Positions 34,567 through 46,914 of a stretch of DNA of 64,000 nt are shown here, in pieces. The translations under genes were made by a program, and so were the position numbers. The number at the start of each line of letters is the position of its first letter. Within the stretch, counting starts at the first letter, position 1. The notes below the pieces were generated by a model that was not told where the DNA came from, searched no databases, and was given only the letters and a program-made list of their open reading frames with translations. Source of the stretch: Kudoa neothunni (lineage: Eukaryota > Cnidaria); assembly GCA_964304625.1 (NCBI GenBank), contig OZ199838.1, positions 5,580,001 through 5,644,000 of the forward strand. The letters are read 5' to 3'.

Positions 34567-36774
34567 ATGAAATTAAGTGATAACAAAAATCAACAATCGG
34601 ATGTAAATACACTTGATGACGATGAAAATAATAAGATTTTGATGAAACTCAAAAAATCTTTGCTTAACTTGGAGAAAAGTATCACAAAAAATCGAGAACT
34701 AAGAGTAAAATATTACGATCAACCATCAAGGTGAGGGTTCTTTTGTGATTAAGTTTTGAGGGCATTTGATTTGTACATCAATTATAGATTTATTGAATCA
34801 GAATGTGATCTGTACGATGAATTGCAATCGTTCATTATGAACATGCCGGAAACGATGCATTTCTTGTCATTAATTAGATTGAAGTTTATTGACACTTTAT
34901 TTGAACTGTTAGCTCACGAGAATACAGGTTATTTTAATTCTCTTTTTTTTATTAAATAAAAAACTGTTATTTTAATTTTTTCAGATATTGCAATATGTGT
35001 GTTGCAAATATTGTTCGATATGTCTGACACAGAAGATATTATGAATTATGAGTCGATTGCGGAAGAATTTTTCGATTCACTGGTAACGATTCGCACACAG
35101 AAATATCCTGTTTACTAAATAATTCAAACAGGCCACTAATAATGTCCTAAAAGCTGTGAATGAGTTGTTGAATCGATTTTTGAATGAAAATGAAATAGAA
35201 AATTGCGAATATGTTTTTGTATATTTTTCACTCAAAAACAAGTATTTTAAAAATTATTAATGGGTTTTAGCTTTGATCGATAATGTGCTGGAATATGACC
35301 GAGGATCGCTATCGAATTCGGTAGACGTAATAGGAAACTTTTTGGTGTTTCTAGTTGATTTCATAAAAGTTCGTAGTCTATTGTTATAATCATCCTATTG
35401 GCTTTTATTTGGTTATAGTTTGATAAGAGAGACAGTCATCTTTCGTTAAAGTTACACGCAGCAGATATACTTGCTGTATTGCTTCAGATGGATCTCAGTA
35501 TGTTATCTGTTGTTGGATTGCGAATGAACTTACCTAACGATTGACGAACTATTATAGATAATAATCAAGTTTTTCATTCAAAAAACGGTGTCAAATTGTT
35601 ACTGGACTTACTGACGGTAAATATTTCCTCCAAAATTAACACCACACTTAAATCGATCCTACCATTGATTAGACGTATAAATGGATGATCCCCCGAGGGG
35701 TGAAGAACGCGAATTGATGGAAACACTTTTTGATGCACTCTGTTCGTGTTTGTTGTTCGAATTTAATAAGGAACAATTTTACTCAAACGATGGACTTCTT
35801 CTGATGATAGCGATGCTAAAACAGAGAAAGAAAAGCTGCTTTGGCGCCATTAAAGTTTTGAGTTTTCTATTTTCCTCGGGGACCCCATCAAGATCTACAG
35901 GATAATGTACATGTGTTTGTGGAAAAACTTGATTGAAATATTTGTTTCCTTTATTTATGAAAAATATCAAAAAATCCTCAACTATGTCGAGGAACGATTT
36001 CGATGGTAAAATAAGCCGAATGTTCCATGGACACAATTTCATTTATTTATTTCTATAGAGCATTTTTGCACAATAATCAAATCTCTCCTTAGAAATAGTG
36101 ATGGCATCCATTATCAACGCGTGATTAATAAATTCGTCGAGAATGGCTATGAAAAGGTGAGAAGAGTTTACCAGTTTTATTAATTGCAGCATGTGAGCTA
36201 GTTGTAATTGATGATTGTAGCTGGATCGACTTTTAGAAATATTCTCAACTTACATTGACAAAGTGAATGTTTGTGATAGGAAAACATTGAGCCAACTACA
36301 ACACAATAACACCATGTTAGAAGACTACAAAAATGACCCTTCAATACACAACGAACGATTGGCCAATGGTCTTTTCACTCTTCAGCTTGTTTCGGTTGTA
36401 TTGTTGGAGTTGCTGACGCTTGATAGCGATGATATTCACTCTCGAATAGTCAATTATCTCCATCAAAATTCTATCAATATTCTCAAATTGGTTGATATCA
36501 TTCAAGGTTTATATTCCATTCTCGTTTCCCAGACTCTTATAACGGATTGCTTATGATTATTTTTATTAAATTAATCTCATTTGTCAAATATAATTTTTTA
36601 TTTTTTTTAGATTATTGCGAAAAACTAACCGAAACTGTTGACTCCAACCCAATTGTAACAAACGATAATGTTCAAGAATCTAACGAGGTTCGTGATTCCC
36701 AACTTCTAATAAAAGACGCGTTCATTGAAAGAAAACGTTTAGAGCTACTTCTCAGCAGAGTTAAAAATATATAA
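34567..36774 (+). CDS. CTNNBL1: Beta-catenin-like protein 1 (CTNNBL1)
   Basis: CTNNBL1 is an armadillo/HEAT-repeat nuclear protein associated with the spliceosomal PRP19-CDC5L complex. Exons: 34567-34730, 34788-34927, 34985-35082, 35132 to about 35213, 35271-35368, 35419-35497, 35558-35616, 35673-36005, 36059-36156, 36221-36506 and 36611-36774. Matches to the family include KNRELRVKYYDQPSR, ESECDLYDELQ, HAADILAVLLQMD, ELMETLFDALCSCL, TIIKSLLRNSDG and INKFVENGYEK. The N-terminus (MKLSDNKNQQSD) is shorter than in vertebrates and lacks an obvious nuclear localisation signal. In exon 35673-36005 the frame must shift by one base at AAA near 35680, at GGGG near 35880 and at AAAAA near 35927 to keep matching; another offset lies near 35213, and one more is likely near 35973. 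The matching protein continues in the new frame each time, which suggests base-run sequence errors more than decay. Confidence 0.88.
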
Positions 36775-38397
36775 ATAATCTTGATCAAAAATTTAGAATT
36801 GTTACTTTATATTCTTTGTTTTTCCCTGCAATATTCTAATTGACGCTTTAATGGTTTATAATGCTTTATTCACACGTTTTAAAGCCGCATCATTTACTCG
36901 AACAGTAGAGCCTCAATATATATATAGCGTAGTTACAGCTTTCTTCAAGAGTTTCGGTTGAATTAATAATGTTAAGATTTACGTGGTTACGTACTTTTGA
37001 AATTAATATGAAAAACAAAGATAATGAATTTGTTTTATAATTTTGGGGAATTTTAGCAATTTTCTATTGCGTAATAGATTTCATTCCAGATTTGCTACAT
37101 TATGTGGAGTTTATTTTGTATTAAGAAAATATGTTGACTTACCTGCCGTATCACCGATCCGAAAATAGACAGTATTTCGAATATTTTATCTCATACAAAA
37201 GTAAAATTTCTATCAATTATTTATATTATATGTGATATGAGCATCATTTAAGGTGAAGAAAAAAGCATTATTTTTAATATAGAAAAAATAATTGGATATT
37301 AAAAAAATCCGCCGTTAACTAATCCAACTTATGAAAGTTAAAAAAGTAGAATTTAGTGGGAATAATTCCTAGTAGATGTTTTGGAGTTCAAAAATAATAT
37401 TATAATTAATAAAATATTCATAACTGTCGGAATATTTTATATCATTCGCCCTAAAATAAGTGTGATCGATTAAAATATCTCAAAATTACGACTCCGATGA
37501 AAGAAACAATTTTAATTCGTTGTAATTGATTTAAAAATCATATTATCACACGAAGGTAAATTTCGAGCACTTATTTAGTATTTTTTATCTTAAACAAATA
37601 AAAAAATTTCAATATAATCTATTAGGGCCAATCATGTAGTTTATGATGCTTTAAATATCTTTGTAATATCTTTTAACGTACAATTTACGTTTTCACGATC
37701 TTAGGTGTTATATTAAATAATTTAAAATTATCTTTCTAATACAAATATGATTTAGTTATAAAAAAACTTTTACCATATATACCATACAATTTATTAGTAG
37801 GAAATAATGGAGTTTAAGCATGTAAAATATATTCTTAATTGCTTAAATGTCTATATTAGACAGAAATGTATGTAGAAAGTGGTTAGATGAATACATAATA
37901 TTAAAAAATTATAATATAGAATTATTTAGGTAAATCTCTCTTAGGTTTATTACAAAATCATCTCAAAAATACAATCATTGAATAGATCAATGCGTATTCT
38001 AACTCAAATTTAAAAATGGTTTGGCGTTTTTTAAACCCACAAAACTCATTATTATAATATTGACTTCTTTTATTACGAATGAATCCAAAATAAGAATACT
38101 ATAATAATTTTCTTAACAATTTGTAATTCACAAAATATTTTTATTGATTTTTTAGATGAATCTCTGGATTTGAAAACTAAACAGCTTAAACCTTAAATAA
38201 TACTTTGACCGTTCATAGTTCTTAAGTCATAATACAGAAAGTTGAGAATAAAAATAATCATTATTTATTATAAGAAACAATGGCTCTCAAATATTAAATA
38301 AGAAGTTTTTGTAAAAAGAGTTTGTATTTACATAAATTAATTCAATCCATCTCAATGTTATTCGACAAAATGAATAATTTTTCTAAGTTTGGTCTTT
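36775..38397. other. Intergenic, AT-rich
   Basis: Between the convergent 3' ends of CTNNBL1 and the BLOC1S2-like gene. No coding or element ends recognised. Confidence 0.5.
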
Positions 38398-38829
38398 TTA
38401 TTTTGAACTTTTAGAAATAGCAGCATAGCGTGATTCTAAACAGATAACCGAAGTAGAATAGTCGTTGACAATAAAATCAACAGTAATATTTACCGAGAAT
38501 ACTGACTCTTTTCTTCAGGGGTTCCATTAATTTGGTAAAATCAGCAATTTTCTGCTCGATTTCTTCAATTTTAGTTTCGCATCTAGACAGCGATTGAACT
38601 AAAAAGATTGAATCAGGTATCGTAACGAATAGTTACTTTTTTGCTCTGTTACTTTGGAGTCTGTGATCAATTCCCCTATTTTCATTTTCAGCCCTTCAAA
38701 TTCTTTACACTGAGACTTATTAACTTCGATGAGATATTCTACTTCATTCAGTTTGATGTCATGATGGGATCTTGCCAGTTTTTGAAAACAATCCAATAAT
38801 TTATCAGCTTTCTCCTCAAAGACATTTGT
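38398..38829 (-). CDS. BLOC1S2: BLOC-1 subunit 2-like coiled-coil protein, 5' end unresolved
   Basis: BLOC1S2 is a small coiled-coil subunit of BLOC-1/BORC, which act in lysosome-related organelle biogenesis and lysosome positioning. Three exons on the minus strand: 38637 to about 38829, 38494-38598 and 38398-38435, with introns of 38 and 58 nt. The product is an almost continuous coiled coil that keeps the family's spacing: a CFQKLA helix (compare DMFSKMA), YLIEVNK (compare KLLENMNK), LKMKIGELI, KIEEIEQKIADF (compare VIEEQVAALE) and the end SILESRYAAIS (compare KKLEAKYKKLE). Identity is low, so the name rests on spacing and length. An in-frame stop lies just upstream of the first exon segment, so one further 5' exon with the start codon must lie to the right. 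Other small coiled-coil proteins cannot be excluded. Confidence 0.5.
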
Positions 38830-40025
38830 TCAGAGTCGACCAACTAGCTTAACACTTTTTGTTTTCGGTCCAATAATCCGATTCGAAGATATTAATCCTC
38901 GTCCGAATACGGTGTAATTAATTTTGAAAAGATTTATTCTTTTATTATTTACGATTCCCTAAAAAATATTAAACTTTTATTAATAAAAAATTTAATCCTA
39001 AATTAGGTGTACTATTTCCATTTTTAATACCAACAATTTCTATTTATTTAGAGCTGATGTATTCAGTTAATTTGTTAAAATGTTATATTTAATGATTAAA
39101 TACAATAAAAAATAGTTCGATTCTTAATATTAATTACCTCCAAAATGCAGTGTTATTGTGCAATCAATTCTACTCATCCTAGTGTTAACGAGAACAAGAT
39201 GAGCATCCATTTTTTCGAGCTAGAAATGATCTTTTTATTTGATCATATTTTTAGAAAATTAATTAAAGATTTAAAAAATATAGTCTCATTTGTATCACGA
39301 TTTGTTTATATTTTTCTATTATCTAAATATAGTAAAGTCTCGATATAACGCAGTAAATCGGGACTTGGGTTTTACTACGCTGTAATAAATCACCAGTTGA
39401 TACTGATGAATATACATGCGCACCAGAATTAAAATTCGTTAAAGAAATCCATATATCATGGAATTTTACCTTCTAATTGTAATTAACAGACTTAACTTAT
39501 CCATAAAAAAAATTTAATACGCATAATTATTAAAAATACTTTGTTTATAAATAACTTTTCAATGATAACGATCTCGCTGTTTTTAGATCCGAAAAGTATC
39601 TTTTTAAATTAAGATATGCTTCCTTTACATCTTTATATTTTACATGAATTATATCGTGAATTATTTCAATTTCGTAACTAGTTCGCAACATCATCAGGAA
39701 ATAAATATATAAAAATTTCTGATAAAAAAAATGACTTCAACTGTAAATACAAATTATCTTATTGGATAATTTTTAAAAATACTTGTGATATTTTGAAACA
39801 TTTTTTAACGATTAATGGCGCTCTACTCGTCTCCAAAATCATTGTCAATATATTTAAATAGTTGTAAATTTAAGACTTACCATATATTGATTATTTTTAC
39901 AAAAAAGAATCTTCCTGCTATAATATTTTTTACAATTGGTATTCAAAAATCGTATCTTGCCAAAATAAAGTCCTTCGGTTGGAGTATGTATACTCGATAT
40001 TTTTCCGCAAAATAGTGATTCGATA
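38830..40025. other. Intergenic, AT-rich
   Basis: May contain the missing first exon of the BLOC1S2-like gene near its left end. Otherwise nothing recognised. Confidence 0.4.
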
Positions 40026-43021
40026 CAGACAATGCCCGTTCGTGTGTTCGTTCGTATCATGAGCGGACGAATTTTTCTGATCTTAAAACTTTGGACACGA
40101 AACGCACGAATAGTTTCGTTCGTGTTTCGTGTGCGAGGATGGTGGTAAAGTATGCGGCGTAGCGGACGAGGGTCGAGCCCATGACCTTCAAACCTAGAAG
40201 TGGGGGAACCTTATTACTTGACTATGGGACCATAGCGCTGGCGCACGATTACGCCCTATTGTTAATATCTGGATACGCTACGGCGGCAACTAAAAAAATC
40301 CACTTGCGAATGTTTTTCGAATGTTTTTTCTCATGATTTTCCATGATAAAATAAAAGAATATGGAGAGCGAAAAATAATAACTTCAAATTTTAAGAATTT
40401 TTCATCCGAACGCGGTCGGATATACGTGTATTCTCCATATTTTTTCCACAAACGTCGAATTTTTTTCGTTTCTCTCTTAGTTATTAACTCAATAATTATT
40501 TATTATTACTGTTAAGATTTTTTACTGTTGATATATAACAATTTTATATGGACTAATTTTAATAATAAACTTATTGCATGTTTCTCAAAAACATTTCATT
40601 TTTCACTATAAAAACACTTTTTGAATTTAAAAATTAGATATTGACGTTGTACGATTTTTTAGTATATAATTTTTTCAATTTAATTTGTTGTTAGAAATTA
40701 AGAATTTATTTAATTTTTATTATTAAACTTCAGAAACCTAACTTTTAAAATGACAATATAAGACAGTTTTATCTTGCAATATCTGTAATATATTGAAAAA
40801 TAAATATTAAGCTATATTTTTATTTTTTCGTAAGTTTTTGTATATGTTGAAATTTAGTAACAACAAATTCGGCAAATATACGAATTGAGAATATTATTAA
40901 GTGTAAACTCAATATCTTAACTAAGGTTATTATTTTTGTCGGTACACATATAATTGACTAAAACTACTAAATGTATAGAACTAACAATTTGGGATTTTTA
41001 ATAACAACATTGTTACGTTTATGAATGTTATACTAGACACAACACGTAAGAATTCTTCTAATAAAGTAATAACTTCATACAATCAGCCAAAAATTATTTC
41101 CGATTGAAATTTAATGTTTATCTAAAACATAGTATTGATTTATTTATAGGAAACTCATCAGTTCTAAGAATATTAAGAAAATGAATTTTGAAAGCACACG
41201 GTTGTCCTCATTTTTAAACTATTCATTATTAAAACCAATAAAAACATGTATAGATAAATCTGATATTGTAAAATTTATGTTCATATGCTAAAACATATGA
41301 AGAATATCCAATTTATGAGTGCTTATCAAAACAAATCAGACAACAATTCAATGTTTGTTGGAAAAAACGATGGAGATTGCACATGTATCCGACAGCGTTT
41401 GGATGAAAAATTCTTAAAATTTAAAAGTTATTATTTTAAGCTGAATTTTATCTTTTTATTCATTTATTTTATTATGAACAATCATGAAAAAAAAGATATT
41501 CGAAAAACTATTCGCAAGAGGGGTGTTTTTTAGGTGGCACATACTTTACCATTACCAAAAAGATCTTAAATATGAAATTAATGTTAAAATTCAGCTACCA
41601 CAACACATTCGTTCTTAGCCAATCCATCAAAGTATTTTTTAGCTGGATGATTTTCTAGCAAACCCTCCGAACTATCGAAACACACCACTAACGTCCTATA
41701 TCGATCGCTGCGACCTCTCCATGGTCGCCTGGCTGAGCCCCATTGTATTTTCATTGGTAATTTGGACTGTAAATCTGCTGTTTTATGAACGGATCTGCTC
41801 AGTTTGTCAACATTCACCCTTAGTAAGGATAAATCGGATGTGCTGTTTGTACTGAGATCCCAAACTACACGTAATAAACAAATCGAAATTATATATTATA
41901 GCGAAAGTAAAATTTATTTATAAACTTATTAGTGAAAAAAACATAAAATCAATATATTAAAATATAAATTATTTAAATTTAGATTATAACAGTTTTAACT
42001 TGATTTACCAAACAGAATTATGAGAGATTAAGATAGCATATCACTTTTACATTTATTTACTCACCAAAATTTTTACATCAATTTATACATAAAATACCTT
42101 GAGATATTAAATTGTGAAGGCGGTGAGAAGTACATCTGGTTATTTCAAACTATCTTAAACCTGATAGATTGTTCGCCGCGGAGTCGCAAACAATTCTTAG
42201 ATTAGATTTGCTAAGTGAGAATTTAGTACAAAATTTCATGCAAATTTTATTTTATATTTTCTGCGGTGTGCTTTACAGGAAAATAGATCATGTCATATTG
42301 GAAATGTCGAAGGGTGAAATTTTTAACAAATAATGCTGATATATCAATGAATTAATTGATTTTGGCATTATCGGTCCAAATATCAACGGTTAGGCACATA
42401 CTTTTGTGATTAATTGTTTTAATTAATTTTTCCATTTTTAAATACATGCGCTCATACTCATTCACAATTACTGGTTTAACGCATTTTTTTATAAAACCTT
42501 AATCCTAGCATTAGGTTCATTGAACTTTTTTCCTAAGTTAAATGCAAAGTTCATCGTCTCTGTAAACGATACATTTCCTGTTATTGTGAACGGGGAGATT
42601 GTTTCGACTACAAAATTAGTGATTTTAGTGTCAAACATTAACTGATCTGATACGCTTAAATTAACAATAGATAAAGGTGGAACAAATAATTCACTAATTT
42701 CTATATCTTTATTTGTTTGAGCATGTAACTTATTAGGATTAATAAATTACCTATTCCCGTAAGCTGACTTATGCTGGAATGCTTTGATGCACTTTGTGCA
42801 AACAATAAAGTCAATTTGGGATGTTTCATTCCCGTCTTTAGTAAAGATGAACAGGAATCGTCCCATTCTTTAGAACGCGTCATAGATTTTTTCCAAGGTA
42901 AAAGTCTATCAGCTTTCAAAGCCTCTTCAACATTTTCAACATTCCAGTTTGACATAATGTAACTAAAAGAGGACACGAACAAGAACGGACGAAATTTTCA
43001 CGAACGAATGGGCATTGTCTG
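40026..43021 (-). mobile_element. hAT DNA transposon, decayed autonomous copy
   Basis: Ends CAGACAATGCCCGTTCGTG and, read inward from the right, CAGACAATGCCCATTCGT. Flanks ATTCGATA (40018-40025) and ATTAGATA (43022-43029) differ at one position, a clear 8-bp hAT duplication. Several TTCGT-containing subterminal repeats lie near both ends. It encodes a BED-type hAT transposase remnant on the minus strand. Length 2,996 bp. A tRNA-like B-box sequence (GGGCTCGACCC on the minus strand) lies inside near 40170. Confidence 0.88.
41584..42982 (-). pseudogene. hAT transposase, disrupted
   Basis: Read right to left. Near 42950-42780 a BED-finger-like region has SNWNVENVEEA, DDSCSSLLK and KHPKLTLL. Near 42620-42500, ITNFVVETISPFTITG is the usual start of the hAT catalytic region. 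Near 42440-42360, MCLTVDIWTDNAK carries the first catalytic Asp. FPVKHTAENI near 42280 matches the HTGENI motif, followed by RIVCDSAANN and RCTSHRLHNLI, the C..H motif of hAT. The last open piece 41584-41817 (VDKLSRSVHKTADLQ) fits the stretch after it. The C-terminal dimerisation domain is not recognisable. Many frame breaks; not functional. Confidence 0.8.
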
Positions 43022-45489
43022 ATTAGATATATTAAAAAATACTCTAAATATCTTAATTAATTTTTAGCAAAATCAATATCAATCTTTATTATTTTAATCT
43101 ATCAAAAATCCATGTATATTTTCTTTTATTTCCCGAAGGTATCTCCAGATTATTAATATCTTCGGTTTGAATATACTTTCAACTTTGAATAATTATTGGA
43201 TAGGAATAAAAGTTTAACTTACTATTCGCGCATATTTAGTAAAAATGGGTTTAAAAGTTGATTATTTTAAACGAATCTAAATCGAATTCATATCAACAAA
43301 ATGTCTACTAAGTAAATAAGATTAAAGGACTTTTACATTGGTCTAAAAAATAATTTTGTCCTGATAAACTATTCAATTATTTAATTTTTAAACTAAGCTT
43401 TTCCAAAATTTCATCGTATTATATGTTGAGATGTGAAATTTACGGGGTTAATAGAATTAAAATGAACATGTCTACTTCGCATAGTAAATCATTAAATTCT
43501 GTTATATAGTAGTCTATTTTGATTTTGTTGTTCATACTTATTTTTAAATATGTAATCATACCAATCGCAAAACTTCCGAATTTAGTTTAAACTTCGATAC
43601 ACACATCAACTAGGCTATATTGATGCTCTACCACATGGGTCGGGAGCCTATGGCTCGCAGACAAATTTTCAATTCTAAAAAAATGCTTCGTTAGACTTCT
43701 TTGAGCGTATACAAAACAGTCTCTACGGAAAATCAGTTACGTACTGTATCACACACTGAAGTGTGTGAGTATTTCTGTTATCATAAAGTTTGGCTCTACT
43801 CATATATGTGAACAGTTTTTCTATATCTAAAAGACATTAACACCAAACTACGGTCACGTTTAACCGTCGAAGGAGCGTGTGTCGAAAACTTCAGTATGTG
43901 CCCATGGGAGTCGTTTTTGACTCCATCATTATTTTCTTATTTCATTGTACAATGGACCTCAAAAGTTATTCTTGTATTACTACTTACCACACAACTATAT
44001 TAACCGATTAGAAGTTTGCTTTAGAGGAAATAAAATTGAGAAAAATGTAATTAATTCTTCGATTAAATATTAAAATCATCTGCATCGAAACGCTTGTTAA
44101 TCTAGATTTCAAATCTATGTTTTATTGTATTTACATTGTTGAAAGTTTCAGGAGGTAAAATAACGTTGTTAAATCAAATATAGAACAGAAATGAACACAA
44201 GCGACCGTACAAGGTATCAGGCATGATTTCCAGGAAAAGTCGTTAATAAAAAAATTGAAAGTAAGGTTACGTATGGATCATTGCTGTAAGTATTTGATTA
44301 TGTCTGTACATTCAAAATAAACAAATTAAATATGAAAATTTAAAACAGATTTATTTAAAAATAAATCACATTCATTCCGGGGTTTCCTAAAGAGAAAGCA
44401 AGTTATTGTCAAAGATAACATAAATCGATTTCTAAACTACATGTCTGGCAATAAAACCAGTTCTTTATTAAGATTTCGTTAAAAAATGCACATCGGGATC
44501 TTTTGCATGGATCAATGATTATTGTGAATTAGGCGTTTCGCCAATATCAATACATTTATTAAATAGTTCTAAACTATATTTTAAATGCAAATGATAATGA
44601 CCCTTGAGAGTCAGGCAAAAATATTGACTAATAAGTTACGATGCCCCCTCCCGAAGTTGATACACGTATACTGTAAATTAGCCCCAAATTATTGATATTG
44701 TTATCAAAAGGCATTCCTAAATATAAATTTCTTCTGAAATTAATCATCTAAAATGAAATAATATACTTTGTTTCCTATAACGTTTAAAATACATATAGCC
44801 GATAAATCTTAATTTAATCTTATGACGTCATCGTAATCCTTCGATAGGAAAAAGGAAAACAAACCATTTGCACATTTATTGAATGTTAAATATATATTAA
44901 TTGCGATAATTTGTCTTTTTTATTTTGATCTATAAATAATTTTAATATGGAGTTATAGCATGAAGTATGTGTTCAATTATACAAGCATTTTTTCTAGGAC
45001 AAATTCTAATATTTTTTTTAAATTTGAGTTTATTTAATATATGAATACACTTTCTATGATTAAATGAATTTTACTTTGAAGTCTATGAGGTTTTCATTTA
45101 TAAAAATAAGATTTACCAAAAATGGGGTCACGATAGACCCGCTTGGTCCCGGGAGAGTTAGTGGATGTAAGTCTCAATGCCTGAACGAAGCTTAATCTTA
45201 CCAAGTATAAACCAACCTACGAAACCATCTGCAAAAACATGTAGAACCTGAAGTCGCATTAATAATGAGAAATATTCTTCACTGATTAACAATAGCGTAA
45301 AAATGCTATTAAAAAGAATTTAGTGACTTGTTTTACTTTAAAATGTTGGAATTGTGCCAAACGTCATATGTATTTCTGTTTTTAGTTTCAAAACATATTG
45401 TATGGCTCTCATAGAATTAGGTTTAAAAATATGTGGTCTTTGTGACTTTCTTACCAAAAAAGGTTCGCAATCCTGTCCTACTGTGTGTC
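43022..45489. other. Intergenic with a hAT-like terminus near 43633
   Basis: Near 43633 the sequence GGGTCGGGAGCCTATGGCTCGC resembles the left end of several hAT families. No right partner, target duplication or transposase was found. The rest is AT-rich without coding. Confidence 0.35.
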
Positions 45490-45900
45490 CAGTAAGCAAC
45501 CGAATATTGCGCTCAACCTATAATACGCACTTTTTTCGGCCAAACCACGTAAATTAAATTGTTTTTATCGGAAAAAAAGGGAAAAATTTTGTTGAAATAT
45601 CTGTCAAAAAATGATCGTATCCATGAAAATGAAAATAGAATAAATTTTATCTCAAGATAATGTTAGTTACCAATTAAAGAATGTTATAGGCGCACACAAA
45701 TAAAGATTTTAGGGTAAAGATATAGAGAAAATATTTTCATATTGCGCTAAAAATGAATAAGAAATAAAATAGTATTTATAATTTTTAAACACAAACTCTG
45801 TATTCTCACATAAATAATATTTTTACCGAAAAATAATTCAATATTATAAGCAAAATTGGCATAAACATATTTTAAATTTGGAGTTTTTTAATTCTTGTTT
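45490..45900. mobile_element. pogo-type MITE copy, truncated or rearranged
   Basis: Begins CAGTAAGCAACCGA, then CCTATAATACGCAC and TTTTTTCGGCCAAACCACG. The following 270 bp are the inverted counterpart of about 32770-32990. The terminal repeat sits much closer to the subterminal motif than in the other copies, so an internal deletion occurred. The right end was not found. Confidence 0.55.
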
Positions 45901-46099
45901 TAATTCCGACCTTCGTGGGGTGCAAAAATTGGCTTTATATCAAGGAATTACAATAACAATAACTCACAAATATTCATATCGAAATAAATTGTTATTTTGC
46001 CAGAAATATACAAATACGTTCGTACTATTTTAAGAAATGTCGAAATGAATAGATATGAATCTCAGTATTATTTTTTTTATAGTGATCCATATAAGAATT

Positions 46100-46180
46100 G
46101 TCGCTAGCGGTGTTCGAACATCAGGGCCATAGCTTGAAAGGCGGTAATGACATACCGTTCCGCTGCTCATCTCATCGCGT
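46100..46180 (-). repeat. tRNA-like sequence, probable SINE head
   Basis: Read on the minus strand it has AGCAGCGGAACGGTATG (A-box-like), CCGCCTTTCAAGC (anticodon-loop-like) and ATGTTCGAACACC (B-box-like) at tRNA spacing. It resembles the sequence at 61330-61440. It does not fold into an intact tRNA by eye. Confidence 0.35.
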
Positions 46181-46914
46181 ATATGTTAACTTAGGTTACA
46201 GCCCTAATAACGAATCATTAAAATTCACTACAATTTTAACAAAAAGGCAACCAACTTATGATAGATTTCATACAAACAAAGAACAAATGCGTTATGCTTT
46301 GTTGTAGCTTCGTGCTCGTAGCTTAAATAACCAAAAAAATTTACATAAAAAATTTTTAAACTTTATAACAAATGATGTCACCCACGAAAATATATTGCTG
46401 ATGAGTTGGCGCATGGATGAGCAAATTTTAACACAGCTGCGATGTAGGTGAATGATTTTATCACGCACTATAAAATTCCTGCTGCATGCGATAAAATATA
46501 AATTAATATTTTTTTCGTCATAACTAAGATAGATGAGTATTTTCACTGAAAATACGAAAATATTAAATATTCGTGCTTACGGCTTTTGACGCCTATGTGT
46601 GAATAATGCTTCCTACGTGCATGCATAATAACATAAGTGTCGAAAATAGGATTAAACTGTGTTGCAAATGTTTCTTAAATAATTTTCCTCATAAGAGCTC
46701 TGAGATTTCTCAAAATTTCTTTTATGATGGCATAATTAATTATTCGTAAATCTTATCGCAGATTATATAATTGAAATGCGAAAAAGTTAGAAAATTTCAA
46801 ACAAAGTGTATGCCGCTTACAATGTTTCACGTTAAGCACCGTATAAGCAAGCAAAGCCTGCGCAAAATTAAAGTTTGAACTGCACGCGGTAGTGTTTGCA
46901 TCTACTTTCTTATT

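Noticed and set aside
41285-41533. 82-codon ORF inside the hAT element
   Set aside because: Opposite strand to the transposase, no motif; a short stretch resembling 60150-60180 was too small to call a repeat.
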